From: Acetobacter vaccinii
GTDB taxonomy: Bacteria; Pseudomonadota; Alphaproteobacteria; Acetobacterales; Acetobacteraceae
Length of the DNA stretch: 64,000 nucleotides
NCBI RefSeq assembly: GCF_008365315.1
Contig: NZ_CP043506.1
Span: 1,594,001-1,658,000, forward strand
Reading direction: 5' to 3'
Shown: piece by piece, positions 7,691 through 16,964 of the stretch
How the letters are laid out: every line of letters begins with the position of its first letter
Numbering within the stretch: position 1 is the first letter of the stretch
Notes under the pieces: generated by a model
The model's database searches: none
What the model saw: only the letters and a program-made list of their open reading frames with translations
Told to the model about the DNA's origin: nothing
Made by a program: the position numbers and the translations under genes

Positions 7691-9050
7691 AGGTGATCTC
7701 GACGGTCGCCCCTATAGCCATGATGAGCGGGCACTGGTGTATGCTCGTGCCAAGGGGGAGGTGGATGCCCACCCGTTTGGCACGGAACTGGATGTTTATG
7801 CTGGCGAGTATGAATGGCTGGCCCATTCCATAATGCCTAACCCGGATGTTGACCCGCAGATGCGGGTGCAGGTTGGGTCCAGTCAGTGCAGCAGGCCGTA
7901 TGCGGCATCCCGCCTGAATATCTCGGCCATGAGTTTTGGTGCCTTGGGTGCCAATGCGATTGAGGCGTTGAACCTCGGGGCCAAGCTGGGGGATTTTTAC
8001 CACGATACGGGGGAGGGTGGCATTTCCCCTTACCATCGCAGGCACGGCGGGGACCTGGTGTGGGAACTGGGGTCAGGCTATTTTGGGTGCCGACAGGCAG
8101 ATGGCACATTTGACCCCGAGCGCTTTCGTGATCGCGCGCAGGATGATCAGGTCAAGATGACTGAGATCAAGCTGTCGCAGGGGGCCAAGCCCGGCCATGG
8201 TGGGGTGCTGCCTGGGGTTAAGGTCACGCGCGAAATAGCGGAAACACGGGGCGTGCCCGAGGGGCAGGACTGCCTTTCTCCCGCTGTGCATTCAGCATTT
8301 TCCACCCCGCGGGAACTGGTGGAGTTCGCTGCCCGTATGCGTGAGCTTTCGGGCGGTAAGCCTGTGGGCATCAAGCTGTGTGTCGGTTTGCCGCATGAGC
8401 TGTTTGCTGTGGTCAAGGCCATGCTGACCACAGGCATTGTGCTTGATTTTATTGTTATTGATGGAGCGGAAGGGGGGACAGGGGCAGCCCCGACAGAGCT
8501 GTCCGACCGGATGGGCATGCCCCTGCGTGAAGGGCTGATTATTGCCCGCAATGCTTTGGTGGGGGCCGGGCTTAAAGGGCAGGTCAGGCTTGCAGCATCG
8601 GGTAAGGTGACATCGGGCGCTGGCATAGCCATGCATGCGGCCCTTGGCGCGGACTGGTGCAATGCCGGGCGGGCTTTCATGTTCTCGCTCGGGTGTATTC
8701 AGTCCATGCGCTGCCATGCTGATACCTGCCCGACAGGGATTGCCACCCAGTCCCCCGCACGGCAGCGGGGGCTGGTTGTGCCCGAAAAAGCCCAGCGGGT
8801 TGCGCGTTTCCATAAAGCGACGGTGGGGGCCTTGCGGGAACTGACCGTGGCAGCAGGCCTGCATTCGGTGGATGATTTTAAACCATGGCACCTGCGCCAC
8901 CGTATCAATGTTGCGGAAATGCGGCAGATGGATGAGCTGTATCCCTTTGTGCGTGAAGGGGAATTGCTGGATGGGGCGCAAAACCCCACCCTGCGCCGCT
9001 GGTGGGACGAGGCCGATCCCGAGAGTTTCCGCCGCCGTCTGGTGGACTAG
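7691..9050 (+). pseudogene. 3' part of FMN-binding glutamate synthase family gene (catalytic domain)
   Basis: Joining base 6400 directly to 7695 (dropping the element and one AGGT) continues the frame as IVEG-DLDGRPYSHDERALVYARAKG, giving a 546-codon gene. This fragment holds the glutamate-synthase barrel: NISAMSFGALGANAI, HDTGEGGISPYH, KLSQGAKPGHGGVLP, VDGAEGG-type FMN/2-oxoglutarate site residues (IDGAEGGTGAAP), and the iron-sulfur cysteines in CIQSMRCHADTCPTG. A GTG at 7737 could in principle start a 437-residue protein without the membrane anchor. This is the YerD-like branch, not MgsC, whose end is at position 50. The substrate of YerD-like proteins is not firmly known to me. Confidence 0.88.
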
Positions 9051-9130
9051 GGCTGGCAGGATGGGGGCAGGCGGGATGGCTGCCATTCGGGTTGGGCAGG
9101 GAGAGGCATTTTGTGAGTTGTCCTGATGTA

Positions 9131-9149
9131 TGGTTGGTTGTACCAACCA
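9131..9149 (+). promoter_or_regulatory. 7-bp dyad upstream of the globin chemoreceptor
   Basis: TGGTTGG-TTGTA-CCAACCA is a perfect 7-bp inverted repeat, 61 bases before the proposed start of the chemoreceptor. No T-run follows it. It could be an operator or a small leader hairpin. Confidence 0.35.
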
Positions 9150-9209
9150 GGCACAGATGTATCCAGTTGCCTGTTTTGTGGCAGGTCACTGTACAGGGGC
9201 ATGCGAGAT

Positions 9210-10730
9210 ATGAATTCTCTTTCCATCTCAACTGGGCAAATGGCGCTTGATAGTCAGGAACCTGATATTCAGGGCCGTCTGAACTTTATTTCACTTGGGA
9301 AAGCCGAGTGCGATAAAGTGCATGCTCTCAAAAACGTGATCGACCGTGAGTTACCCAAGGCGCTGGACAAGTTCTACGCTAAAGTAAGCGACACGCCCGA
9401 AACAGCCCGTTTTTTCTCATCGTCAGAGCATATGCGCCACGCCAAGTCGGCGCAGATCAACCACTGGACCAGCATCACCAATACCACCTTTGATCAGGAC
9501 TATGTCCGCAAGGTGCAGGCTATTGGCAATGTGCATGCCCGTATTGGCCTGGCCCCCCGCTGGTATATTGGTGGCTACTCCATTCTGCTGGACCATCTGG
9601 TGCAGGCAGCGGTGCGGGAGATGTTTCCAAAACGCAGCCTGTTCTCCGCTCAGGGGGCAATGTCAGCCGATGATTTTGCGGCAGCCCTCGGTGGGCTGTG
9701 CAAGGCCGTGCTGCTGGATATGGAACTGGCGCTTTCCGTCTACCAGCATGAGTCCGGCAAAGCCCGTGAGGCCGCGCGGATTGAGGCCGAAGTGCGGGAG
9801 GAAAATCAGGGCCAGTTGATCGACAACCTGCGCTCTGGGTTGGAAGCTCTGGCACAGGGTGATCTGGGCTTTCGCTTTACTTCCGAGTTTACGCCCGAGT
9901 TTGAAGGTCTGCGGCAGAACTTCAATACGGCAGCGGATGCGCTGTCCAAGGCCATGCAGCAGGTAGCCGAGGCTGTGGTGGCGCTGGAAACAGGGGCGGG
10001 GGAAATTACCTACGCCGCCGATGATCTGGCAGAACGCACCGAGCGGCAGGCCGCCAGCCTGGGCGAGACGGCCCGCGCCGTGGCGGATACAACCCGTGGG
10101 GTTGAGCAGACCGCAAAGATCACGATGGAGGCCAAAAGTGGTGCCGCCGAGGCCCAGGCCAAGGCGCAGGATTCGGGCGTGGTCATGCGTGAGGCCATTG
10201 ATGTCATGCACCGGATTGAAACATCATCGGGTCAGATGTCAGCCATTGTCAGCATGATTGACGAAATTTCGTTCCAGACAAATCTTCTCGCGCTCAATGC
10301 CGGGGTGGAGGCTGCCCGCGCGGGCGATGCCGGGCGGGGTTTTGCTGTTGTCGCAACGGAAATCCGCAGGCTGGCCCAACGCTCAACGACGTCGGCCAAT
10401 GAAATCCGTGATCTGATTCTGGCCTCGGGCACACATGTGGCTGATGGGGTCAAGCTGGTGGCGCAGACCAGTGAGCAACTGGGCACTATTGTCGGGCAGA
10501 TTGAAACCATTGCCGGGTCTGTCACGCAGATTGCTACCTCCGCGCAGGAACAGGCCCGTAGTCTGAGTGACATCAATATGGCCATTTCCAGTTTGGATCA
10601 GACAACCCAGCAGAATTCGGCTATGGTGGAACAGTCAACAGCCGCCACCCATAACCTCAAGCAGGAAACGGGGAAACTGGCTGATATTGTCAGGCATTTC
10701 AAAATCGGCTCCTCCCAGCAGCTCCGGTAA
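9210..10730 (+). CDS. Soluble globin-coupled methyl-accepting chemotaxis protein (HemAT-like aerotaxis receptor)
   Basis: Haem-based oxygen receptor feeding the chemotaxis system. The 506-residue protein has no membrane helices. Residues about 15-175 form a protoglobin domain with the characteristic proximal-histidine segment [21 protein letters not shown]-like linker follows ([13 protein letters not shown], then FNTAADAL). The C-terminal signalling domain carries the canonical tip [34 protein letters not shown] (9195-9199) lies 10 bases before the ATG at 9210. Upstream ATGs at 9126 and 9201 are also in frame but worse placed. The neighbouring amine pathway uses O2-dependent Tmm and Dmm, so an aerotaxis receptor here is functionally suggestive. 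Confidence 0.9.
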   Translation: MNSLSISTGQMALDSQEPDIQGRLNFISLGKAECDKVHALKNVIDRELPKALDKFYAKVSDTPETARFFSSSEHMRHAKSAQINHWTSITNTTFDQDYVRKVQAIGNVHARIGLAPRWYIGGYSILLDHLVQAAVREMFPKRSLFSAQGAMSADDFAAALGGLCKAVLLDMELALSVYQHESGKAREAARIEAEVREENQGQLIDNLRSGLEALAQGDLGFRFTSEFTPEFEGLRQNFNTAADALSKAMQQVAEAVVALETGAGEITYAADDLAERTERQAASLGETARAVADTTRGVEQTAKITMEAKSGAAEAQAKAQDSGVVMREAIDVMHRIETSSGQMSAIVSMIDEISFQTNLLALNAGVEAARAGDAGRGFAVVATEIRRLAQRSTTSANEIRDLILASGTHVADGVKLVAQTSEQLGTIVGQIETIAGSVTQIATSAQEQARSLSDINMAISSLDQTTQQNSAMVEQSTAATHNLKQETGKLADIVRHFKIGSSQQLR

Positions 10731-10748
10731 CTGGGGCTGCTGGGCCGT

Positions 10749-11717
10749 TCAGGCCAGAACCCGCATCTGCCCCGCAAAGGCGGGGAAAAGAGCCTCAAGG
10801 GTCACCAGTGTGCTGTCCTTGAGGTTTTCGCGCAGGCATAAGGCAAAATCCAGCGGCAGGCGGCCAAATTCGCGGCGGCGCACCACAAGGGTCAGCCTGC
10901 GTTGGAAGCCGCCTATGGGTAACGGATGGCACACCATGTCCTGCGTGTGGGTAAAGCCTGCTTCGTACAGGCACAGGGGGGTTGTAATGGCAATGCCGCC
11001 CTGTTGGCAGGCTGCAAAAACCCCATCTGGCAGGTCGAATTCCTGCTGGAAGGGAATATCAATTTTCAGGCGGCGCAGATAGCGCTCCACTTCCGTGCCG
11101 GTGCGCGAGCGTTGGGAGAACCGCACAAAGGGGTGGCTTTTCAGAAACAGCGCGAAGGAATCAGCACTCTTGGGCGGTGTAATATTGCGCGGGCAGAGCA
11201 GCAGATAGGGCTCTTCAAACAGGGGCCAGCGTTCCAGGCCGGAAATATCCTCCATTTCATCAACACCGATCACAAAGTCGATCTGGCGTGTCAGCAGGGA
11301 GGCCGCATGGGTTTCTGTCAGGCCCGCATGCACGGTCAGGCGGTTTACGCGGCCCTGCATGAAGGTGGAAATATGCGCTGACACCGCGCGGGAGAGGGAA
11401 TCCACAACCCCCATACGCAACTGGGGCACACGGCCCAGCCGCATTTCCTGAATACTGGTGGCAATGTGGCGGACTTCCGCCAGCATGCCTACGGCGTGCT
11501 GGCGCAGCACAGCGCCTGCGGCTGTCAGGGCCAGGGGGCGCACACTTCTGTCAAACAGGGTTGTGCCCAAATGGCTTTCAAGATCAGCAATTGTCTGGGA
11601 AATGGCAGGCTGGGTCACTTTGAGTGTCCGTGCCGCCGCAGCCATGCTGCCATTGTCGCAGACCGCCAGGAAAACGGTCAGTGAGGAGAGATCGAAAGGG
11701 AGATCCGATATGGCCAT
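10749..11717 (-). CDS. LysR-family transcriptional regulator, divergent from mgdA
   Basis: DNA-binding regulator of 322 residues. The N-terminal winged helix-turn-helix is clear (LSSLTVFLAVCDNGSMAAAA, then TQPAISQTIADLE), followed by a periplasmic-binding-like effector domain. The family-typical start is MAISDLPFD at 11717; an upstream ATG at 11801 would overlap mgdA. Only about 80 bases separate the two divergent starts, and that gap is AT-rich (about 11725-11750). Divergent placement is the usual sign of a LysR protein that activates its neighbour, here mgdABCD-purU-folD. The effector is probably a pathway intermediate, but nothing in the sequence identifies it. Confidence 0.88.
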   Translation of the reverse strand: MAISDLPFDLSSLTVFLAVCDNGSMAAAARTLKVTQPAISQTIADLESHLGTTLFDRSVRPLALTAAGAVLRQHAVGMLAEVRHIATSIQEMRLGRVPQLRMGVVDSLSRAVSAHISTFMQGRVNRLTVHAGLTETHAASLLTRQIDFVIGVDEMEDISGLERWPLFEEPYLLLCPRNITPPKSADSFALFLKSHPFVRFSQRSRTGTEVERYLRRLKIDIPFQQEFDLPDGVFAACQQGGIAITTPLCLYEAGFTHTQDMVCHPLPIGGFQRRLTLVVRRREFGRLPLDFALCLRENLKDSTLVTLEALFPAFAGQMRVLA

Positions 11718-11799
11718 GAACGCATTATAAGAAAAATTTATTATATCACAAGCCACGCACTCTCCTACAGGATTAGGAAGAACAGAGAGTTGACTGATC
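11718..11799. promoter_or_regulatory. LysR / mgdA divergent promoter region
   Basis: An 82-bp gap with an AT-rich core (GAAAAATTTATTATATCA) between the regulator and the mgd operon. It must hold both promoters and probably the LysR binding site. I see no dyad clear enough to name as the operator. Confidence 0.4.
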
Positions 11800-13059
11800 A
11801 TGCAAACCGATCGCTATTCCCTTTTTTCCCTTCTGTGGGAAGCATGCCGTGGCAATACAGGCTGGAAACCAGCCTGGCGCAAGGCATCTCCTGCCGCATC
11901 CTATGACTTTGTCATTGTCGGCGGTGGCGGGCATGGGCTGGCAACAGCCTATTACCTGGCCCGACGCTATGGTGGCAAACGCATCGCCGTGGTCGAGAAA
12001 GGGTGGATAGGTGGCGGCAATGTTGGCCGTAACACAACCATTGTCCGATCCAATTACCTGCTGCACGGCAATGTGCCTTTCTATGAAACAGGGATGAAGC
12101 TGTGGGAAGGGCTTGAGCAGGATATCAACTACAACGCCATGGTCAGCCAGCGCGGGGTGTTGAACCTGTTTCATAACGATGCGCAGAAAGCGGCCTATAT
12201 CCGGCGCGGCAATTCCATGCGGCTGCATGGGGTCGATGCCGACCTGCTGGACGCCGATGCCGTGCGTGCAAAACTGCCGTTCCTGAACTTTGATGATGCC
12301 CGCTTCCCCATTCGTGGTGGTTTGTTGCAGGCTCGTGGTGGCACGGTCCGGCATGACGCCGTGGCCTGGGGCTATGCCCGTGCCGCCGACCGGCTTGGCG
12401 TGGACATTATCGAAAACTGCGAGGTTACGGGTATCCGTATCGAGCAGGGCCGGGCCACCGGGGTGGAAACCTCACGCGGGTTTATTGGTGCGGGCAAGGT
12501 TGGTCTGGCCTGTGCGGGCAATTCCTCCCGCGTGGCGTCCATGGCCGGTCTGCGCCTGCCGATTGAAAGCCACGTGCTCCAGGCGTTTGTGACCGAAGGC
12601 TTGAAGCCGTTTATCGACTGCGTTGTCACGTTTGGTGCGGGGCATTTCTATATCAGCCAGTCCGACAAGGGTGGCCTGGTGTTTGGCGGCGATATTGACG
12701 GCTACAATTCCTACGCCCAGCGCGGGAACCTGCCTGTTGTAGAAGATGTGTGCGAAGGGGGTATGGCGCTCATGCCCCGGATCGGGCGTGTGCGCCTGCT
12801 GCGCCATTGGGGTGGGCTTATGGATATGTCCATGGATGGCAGCCCGATTATTGACCGCACGCCGGTCGATGGCCTCTACCTCAATGCGGGGTGGTGTTAC
12901 GGCGGGTTCAAGGCCACTCCGGCGTCCGGGTTGTGCTTTGCACATCTTCTGGCGCGGGACGAGCCGCACCCAGACGCGGTGGCGTACCGGATGGACCGCT
13001 TCGCCCGCGGTGCCGTGATTGATGAAAAAGGCATGGGCGCACAGCCCAATTTGCATTGA
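11800..13059 (+). CDS. mgdA: N-methylglutamate dehydrogenase subunit A (sarcosine oxidase beta-like, SoxB family)
   Basis: Flavoprotein subunit that oxidises the N-methyl group of N-methylglutamate. The 419-residue protein has the FAD Rossmann motif IVGGGGHGLATAYYLARR near residue 40, the glycine/asparagine stretch WIGGGNVGRNTT, and a C-terminal YGGFKATPASG that closes the flavin site. This is the DAO/SoxB fold. Heterotetrameric sarcosine oxidases and N-methylglutamate dehydrogenases share the gene order beta-delta-alpha-gamma, seen here as mgdA-mgdB-mgdC-mgdD with overlapping ends. Sarcosine oxidase is the alternative reading, but gmaS and mgsC upstream and purU-folD downstream favour N-methylglutamate. 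It heads a probable six-gene operon. Confidence 0.9.
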   Translation: MQTDRYSLFSLLWEACRGNTGWKPAWRKASPAASYDFVIVGGGGHGLATAYYLARRYGGKRIAVVEKGWIGGGNVGRNTTIVRSNYLLHGNVPFYETGMKLWEGLEQDINYNAMVSQRGVLNLFHNDAQKAAYIRRGNSMRLHGVDADLLDADAVRAKLPFLNFDDARFPIRGGLLQARGGTVRHDAVAWGYARAADRLGVDIIENCEVTGIRIEQGRATGVETSRGFIGAGKVGLACAGNSSRVASMAGLRLPIESHVLQAFVTEGLKPFIDCVVTFGAGHFYISQSDKGGLVFGGDIDGYNSYAQRGNLPVVEDVCEGGMALMPRIGRVRLLRHWGGLMDMSMDGSPIIDRTPVDGLYLNAGWCYGGFKATPASGLCFAHLLARDEPHPDAVAYRMDRFARGAVIDEKGMGAQPNLH

Positions 13060-13066
13060 GGGTGCC

Positions 13067-13351
13067 ATGCGTCTGACCTGTCCTTTCTGTGGCTCTCGTG
13101 GTCATGAGGAATTTACCTACAAGGGTGACGCCACCGTGCGCCGCCCCACCGGGGATGCCAGCGCCGAGGCGTGGGTGGATTACGTATATATCCGCGACAA
13201 TCCCGCAGGCCCGCACCAGGAGCTGTGGTACCATGGCTCCGGCTGCCGGTCCTGGCTGGTGGTAACCCGCGACACACGCACCCATCAGGTGCTGGATGTG
13301 CGCGCCGCGCGTGATGTAGCACTTTCTGAACGTAAGGGAGACGCGGCATGA
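13067..13351 (+). CDS. mgdB: N-methylglutamate dehydrogenase subunit B (SoxD-like zinc-binding delta subunit)
   Basis: A 94-residue small subunit. MRLTCPFCGSR at the start supplies a CxxC pair, and later histidine and cysteine residues (LWYHGSGCRSW) complete a likely zinc site, as in sarcosine oxidase delta. The ATG at 13067 is 7 bases after the mgdA stop; an in-frame upstream start would add residues not seen in the family. Its stop overlaps the mgdC start by 4 bases (ATGA), indicating translational coupling. Confidence 0.9.
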   Translation: MRLTCPFCGSRGHEEFTYKGDATVRRPTGDASAEAWVDYVYIRDNPAGPHQELWYHGSGCRSWLVVTRDTRTHQVLDVRAARDVALSERKGDAA

Positions 13352-16300
13352 CGACCGCTTCCGTCCTTTCCCCGCTGCCGCCCGGTTCATCGCAGCCCCT
13401 GCGTGTCGCGCGTGGCAATGCGGTGGATACAAGCCGCAGTGTCGAGTTTGTGTTTGACGGGCAGCGCCTGAAAGGCCACCCGGGGGACACGCTGGCCTCT
13501 GCCTTGCTGGCCAATGGCGTGCGGCTTGTTGGCCGTTCCTTCAAATATCACCGCCCGCGTGGCATTCTGTCCGCAGGGCCGGAAGAGCCTAATGCTCTGG
13601 TGGAACTGCGCGAAGGTGCCCGGCGCGAGCCCAATACCCGCGCAACCGTTGCGGAACTGTTTGATGGCCTTGTGGCCAGCAGCCAGAACCGCTGGCCATC
13701 GCTGGCGTTTGATGCGCTGGGCATGAACGGTCTGTTTTCCTCAGTGCTGGGGGCGGGCTTCTACTACAAGACATTCATGTGGCCTGCGGCATTCTGGGAA
13801 AAGGTGTACGAGCCTGCCATCCGCCGCGCCGCAGGGCTTGGCCGTGCCGCAGACGAGGCCGATCCCGACCATTACGAAAAAGCCACAGCGTTTTGCGATG
13901 TGCTGGTGGTTGGCAGCGGGCCTGCGGGCCTTGCCGCAGCCCTTGCAGCCGGGCGCTCTGGCGCGCGCGTTATCCTGTGTGAGGAAGACAGCGTAACCGG
14001 TGGCCGCCTGCGGGCGGAACAGGGGCTGCTGGACGGCAAACCCGGCTGGGAATGGGCCGAGGCCGCCCGGCAGGAACTGGAGGCCATGCCCCAGGTCCGG
14101 ATCATGACCCGCACCTGTGTGTTTGGCACCTATGACGGCGGCACTTATGGCGCGTTGCAGCGGGTGGCCGACCACCTGCCTGTGCCTGCCCTTGGCATGC
14201 CCCGCCAATGCCTGTGGCGGATTATCGCCAAGGAAAGCATTGTGGCGGCCGGTGCGATTGAACGCCCGGTAGTGTTCCCCAACAACGACCGCCCCGGTGT
14301 CATGCTTGCGGGCGCTGTGCGGACCTATGTCAATCGCTTTGGCGTGGCTCCGGGCCGTCGTGTGGTGGTTTACACCTGTAACGACGATGGGCTGCAAACC
14401 GCGCTGGACCTGCGCCGGGTTGGCGTGTCGGTGGCCGCTATTGTGGACTCCCGCCCAGCCAACGAGGGCCGGGGTGCGGCTGTCGCGCAGGACTGTGGTG
14501 CAGAGTTCTTTGCCGGTGGGGCCATTGCCGATACGTATGGCCGCATGGGTGTCAAATCCGTGCTTGTGCGTGATGCACAGGGCAAGGCGCGGACAATCGC
14601 GTGTGATCTGGTGGCCATGTCGGGTGGCTGGTCTCCTAATATCGCACTGACCACGCATCAGGGTGCCCGGCCGAATTATGATGCCGATATCTGCGCGTTT
14701 GTGCCCTCCACCCTGCCGCCGGGCATGATGGTGGCCGGGGCTGCCAAAGGGGTATTTGGTCTTGCTGCCGCCCTGCGGGATGGGGCCGAGGCCGGGTGCC
14801 GTGCCGCGCAGCAGTGTGGCTTTACAGCCGTCCAGCCCGATCTGCCTGCCGCGCAGCCGTCGACCTATGCCATCCGTGCACTGTTCCATGCGCTCAAGGG
14901 CGTGCCGACATCGAGCAAGGGCAAAGCCTTTGTTGACTTCCAGAACGATGTTTCCGCCAAGGATGTCGGAATGGCCGCGCGGGAAGGCTTTGTCTCGGTC
15001 GAGCACCTCAAGCGCTACACCACGCTGGGCATGGCAACAGATCAGGGCAAGACGTCCAACGTCAACGCCCTTGCCCTGCTGGCAGAGGTGACGGAACGCT
15101 CCATCCCGCAGACCGGCACAACGCTGATCCGCCCGCCAGTGCAGCCTGTGGCTATTGGTGCCCTGGCCGGTGCCCATCGTGGCACGCATTTCAAGCCCCA
15201 GCGGCTTGCTCCCACCCATCAGTGGGCGGAGGAACAGGAGGCCGTGTTTACAGCCAACGGGCTGTGGCTGCGTGCCCAGTGGTACCCCCGTGCGGGGGAA
15301 ACTAACTGGTTGCAGACCGTCAACCGCGAGGTCAACACCGTGCGTAATGCGGTGGGCATCTGCGATGTGACAACACTGGGTAAAATTGACATCCAGGGGC
15401 CGGATGCTTCCGAATTTCTTGAGCGCCTTTATGTCAACGCCTGGAAGAAGCTGCCGGTTGGCCGCGCCCGTTACGGCCTGATGCTGCGTGAGGACGGGTT
15501 TGCCTACGACGACGGCACAACCGCCCGGCTGGGTGAGAACCATTATGTCATGACCACAACAACTGCCAACGCGGGTGGTGTCATGGCGCATATGGAACTG
15601 TGCCACCAGTGGCTGTGGCCGGAACTGGACGTGCAGTTTATTTCCGTGACCGATGAATGGGCACAGCTTGCTGTTGCAGGACCGAAATCCCGCGATGTGC
15701 TGCGCCAGATTATCGACCCTGAGTTTGATCTCTCGAACGAAGGTCTGGGCTATATGGGCGCGCGGGAGGTCACGCTGTGCGGCGGGCTTGAGGCGCGGCT
15801 CTTCCGCCTGTCCTTCTCTGGTGAGTTGGCCTACGAAGTTGCGGTGCCTGCCCGGTATGGTGATGCCCTGGCCCGCAAACTGATGGAAGTTGGCGCACCA
15901 TACGGCATTGCACCTTATGGGACGGAAGCCCTTGGTGTCATGCGTATTGAAAAAGGGCACCCGGCCGGGCCGGAACTGAACGGCCAGACCACAGCGCACG
16001 ATCTGGGCATGGGCCGTATGCTGTCCACCAAAAAGGACTTTATCGGCCGCGCCATGGCCCAGCGGGCGGTGCTGACAGACCCGCAGCGGCCCACACTGGT
16101 CGGGATCCAGCCTGTGCAGGCTGATGACATGCTGGTAGCGGGTGCCCACCTGCTGCCAGCAGGGGCCAGGCCTTCGGCCGAGACGGATGAGGGCTGGCTG
16201 TCCTCCGTTGCGTGGTCTCCCACCATCGGGTCGTGGATCGGGATTGGCTTCCTCAAGAACGGTCCTGCCCGCCATGGTGAGATTGTTGAGGTCCATAACC

Positions 16301-16380
16301 CTCTCGCGGGTACGGTTATCAAAGCCCGTGTTGTAAACCCTGTTTTTGTTGACCCTGCGGGAGAGCGCCTCCATGGCTGA
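13348..16380 (+). CDS. mgdC: N-methylglutamate dehydrogenase subunit C (SoxA-like alpha subunit)
   Basis: Large catalytic-complex subunit of 1010 residues. The N-terminal ferredoxin-like domain (about 30-90: FVFDGQRLKGHPGDTLASAL) lacks the iron-sulfur cysteines, as is normal for SoxA. The dinucleotide-binding domain follows, with VVGSGPAGLAAALAAG at about 190-205. The C-terminal third is an aminomethyltransferase (GcvT) domain (about 620-1000), where tetrahydrofolate accepts the C1 unit as methylene-THF. This domain explains why folD and purU follow in the operon. It overlaps mgdB by 4 and mgdD by 8 bases. Confidence 0.92.
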   Translation: MTTASVLSPLPPGSSQPLRVARGNAVDTSRSVEFVFDGQRLKGHPGDTLASALLANGVRLVGRSFKYHRPRGILSAGPEEPNALVELREGARREPNTRATVAELFDGLVASSQNRWPSLAFDALGMNGLFSSVLGAGFYYKTFMWPAAFWEKVYEPAIRRAAGLGRAADEADPDHYEKATAFCDVLVVGSGPAGLAAALAAGRSGARVILCEEDSVTGGRLRAEQGLLDGKPGWEWAEAARQELEAMPQVRIMTRTCVFGTYDGGTYGALQRVADHLPVPALGMPRQCLWRIIAKESIVAAGAIERPVVFPNNDRPGVMLAGAVRTYVNRFGVAPGRRVVVYTCNDDGLQTALDLRRVGVSVAAIVDSRPANEGRGAAVAQDCGAEFFAGGAIADTYGRMGVKSVLVRDAQGKARTIACDLVAMSGGWSPNIALTTHQGARPNYDADICAFVPSTLPPGMMVAGAAKGVFGLAAALRDGAEAGCRAAQQCGFTAVQPDLPAAQPSTYAIRALFHALKGVPTSSKGKAFVDFQNDVSAKDVGMAAREGFVSVEHLKRYTTLGMATDQGKTSNVNALALLAEVTERSIPQTGTTLIRPPVQPVAIGALAGAHRGTHFKPQRLAPTHQWAEEQEAVFTANGLWLRAQWYPRAGETNWLQTVNREVNTVRNAVGICDVTTLGKIDIQGPDASEFLERLYVNAWKKLPVGRARYGLMLREDGFAYDDGTTARLGENHYVMTTTTANAGGVMAHMELCHQWLWPELDVQFISVTDEWAQLAVAGPKSRDVLRQIIDPEFDLSNEGLGYMGAREVTLCGGLEARLFRLSFSGELAYEVAVPARYGDALARKLMEVGAPYGIAPYGTEALGVMRIEKGHPAGPELNGQTTAHDLGMGRMLSTKKDFIGRAMAQRAVLTDPQRPTLVGIQPVQADDMLVAGAHLLPAGARPSAETDEGWLSSVAWSPTIGSWIGIGFLKNGPARHGEIVEVHNPLAGTVIKARVVNPVFVDPAGERLHG

Positions 16381-16960
16381 TATGCTGTCTGTTGCCTCGC
16401 CGGTTTCGGCCGAGGTACTTACCATCGGCGGTCTGGAACTGCGTGTGGTATCCACGCTGGATGTTGTCAGCCTTGGGGCATTTGCCGGGGCGCAGCGCAC
16501 AGCACTGCTGGACCGGGTGCAGGAGCGTTTTGGCGTGGCCCTGCCCGAAAAGCCGGGCTTTGTCAGCACTGCTGATGGTGCGGTGGAGTTTCTGTGGTGC
16601 GGGCCGTCCCAATGGCTGGCTATCGCGCCGCAGGGGCAGGGGCTGTATAAGCGCCTGCGGGACAATTGTGGCGATGTCTGCGCCCTGACAACCCAGGGTG
16701 ACAGCCGTACGGTGCTGCGCCTTTCTGGCGTTGGGGCCGATGTGGTGCTGTCGCGCCTGGTGCCTGTTGACCTTCACCCGCATGCCTTTGCCACCGGGTC
16801 CGTGGCCCTTACTCTTGCGGGCCATGTTCCCGTTATTCTCAGGCAGGTGGAAGACAGCCCGGCTGCGTACGACCTGTTCGTGTTCCGGAGTTTCGCGGCT
16901 AGTCTGTTTCATGACCTTCATGCCGCCATGAGCGGCGTCACCTCTCAGAATCGGGTTTGA
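16373..16960 (+). CDS. mgdD: N-methylglutamate dehydrogenase subunit D (SoxG-like gamma subunit)
   Basis: A 195-residue small subunit of the complex, with the SoxG-type pattern [14 protein letters not shown] in the middle and a C-terminal segment ending [11 protein letters not shown]. The ATG at 16373 lies inside the end of mgdC (8-base overlap). Sequence conservation in this subunit is weak, so the call leans on operon position and size. Confidence 0.85.
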   Translation: MADMLSVASPVSAEVLTIGGLELRVVSTLDVVSLGAFAGAQRTALLDRVQERFGVALPEKPGFVSTADGAVEFLWCGPSQWLAIAPQGQGLYKRLRDNCGDVCALTTQGDSRTVLRLSGVGADVVLSRLVPVDLHPHAFATGSVALTLAGHVPVILRQVEDSPAAYDLFVFRSFAASLFHDLHAAMSGVTSQNRV

Positions 16961-16964
16961 ACCA

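Noticed and set aside
7737-9050. Reading this protein as MgsC of the N-methylglutamate pathway
   Set aside because: The upstream fragment adds a two-helix membrane anchor typical of the YerD-like branch, and the true mgsC end is found at positions 1-50.
13741-16665. Very long minus-strand open frame (about 970 codons) opposite mgdC
   Set aside because: No motifs, histidine/glycine/arginine-rich, and it spans mgdC and mgdD, whose identities are certain.
11800-16960. Calling the four-gene run sarcosine oxidase (soxBDAG)
   Set aside because: The subunits are homologous, but gmaS, mgsC, purU and folD in the same island point to N-methylglutamate dehydrogenase. Sarcosine as a side substrate is not excluded.
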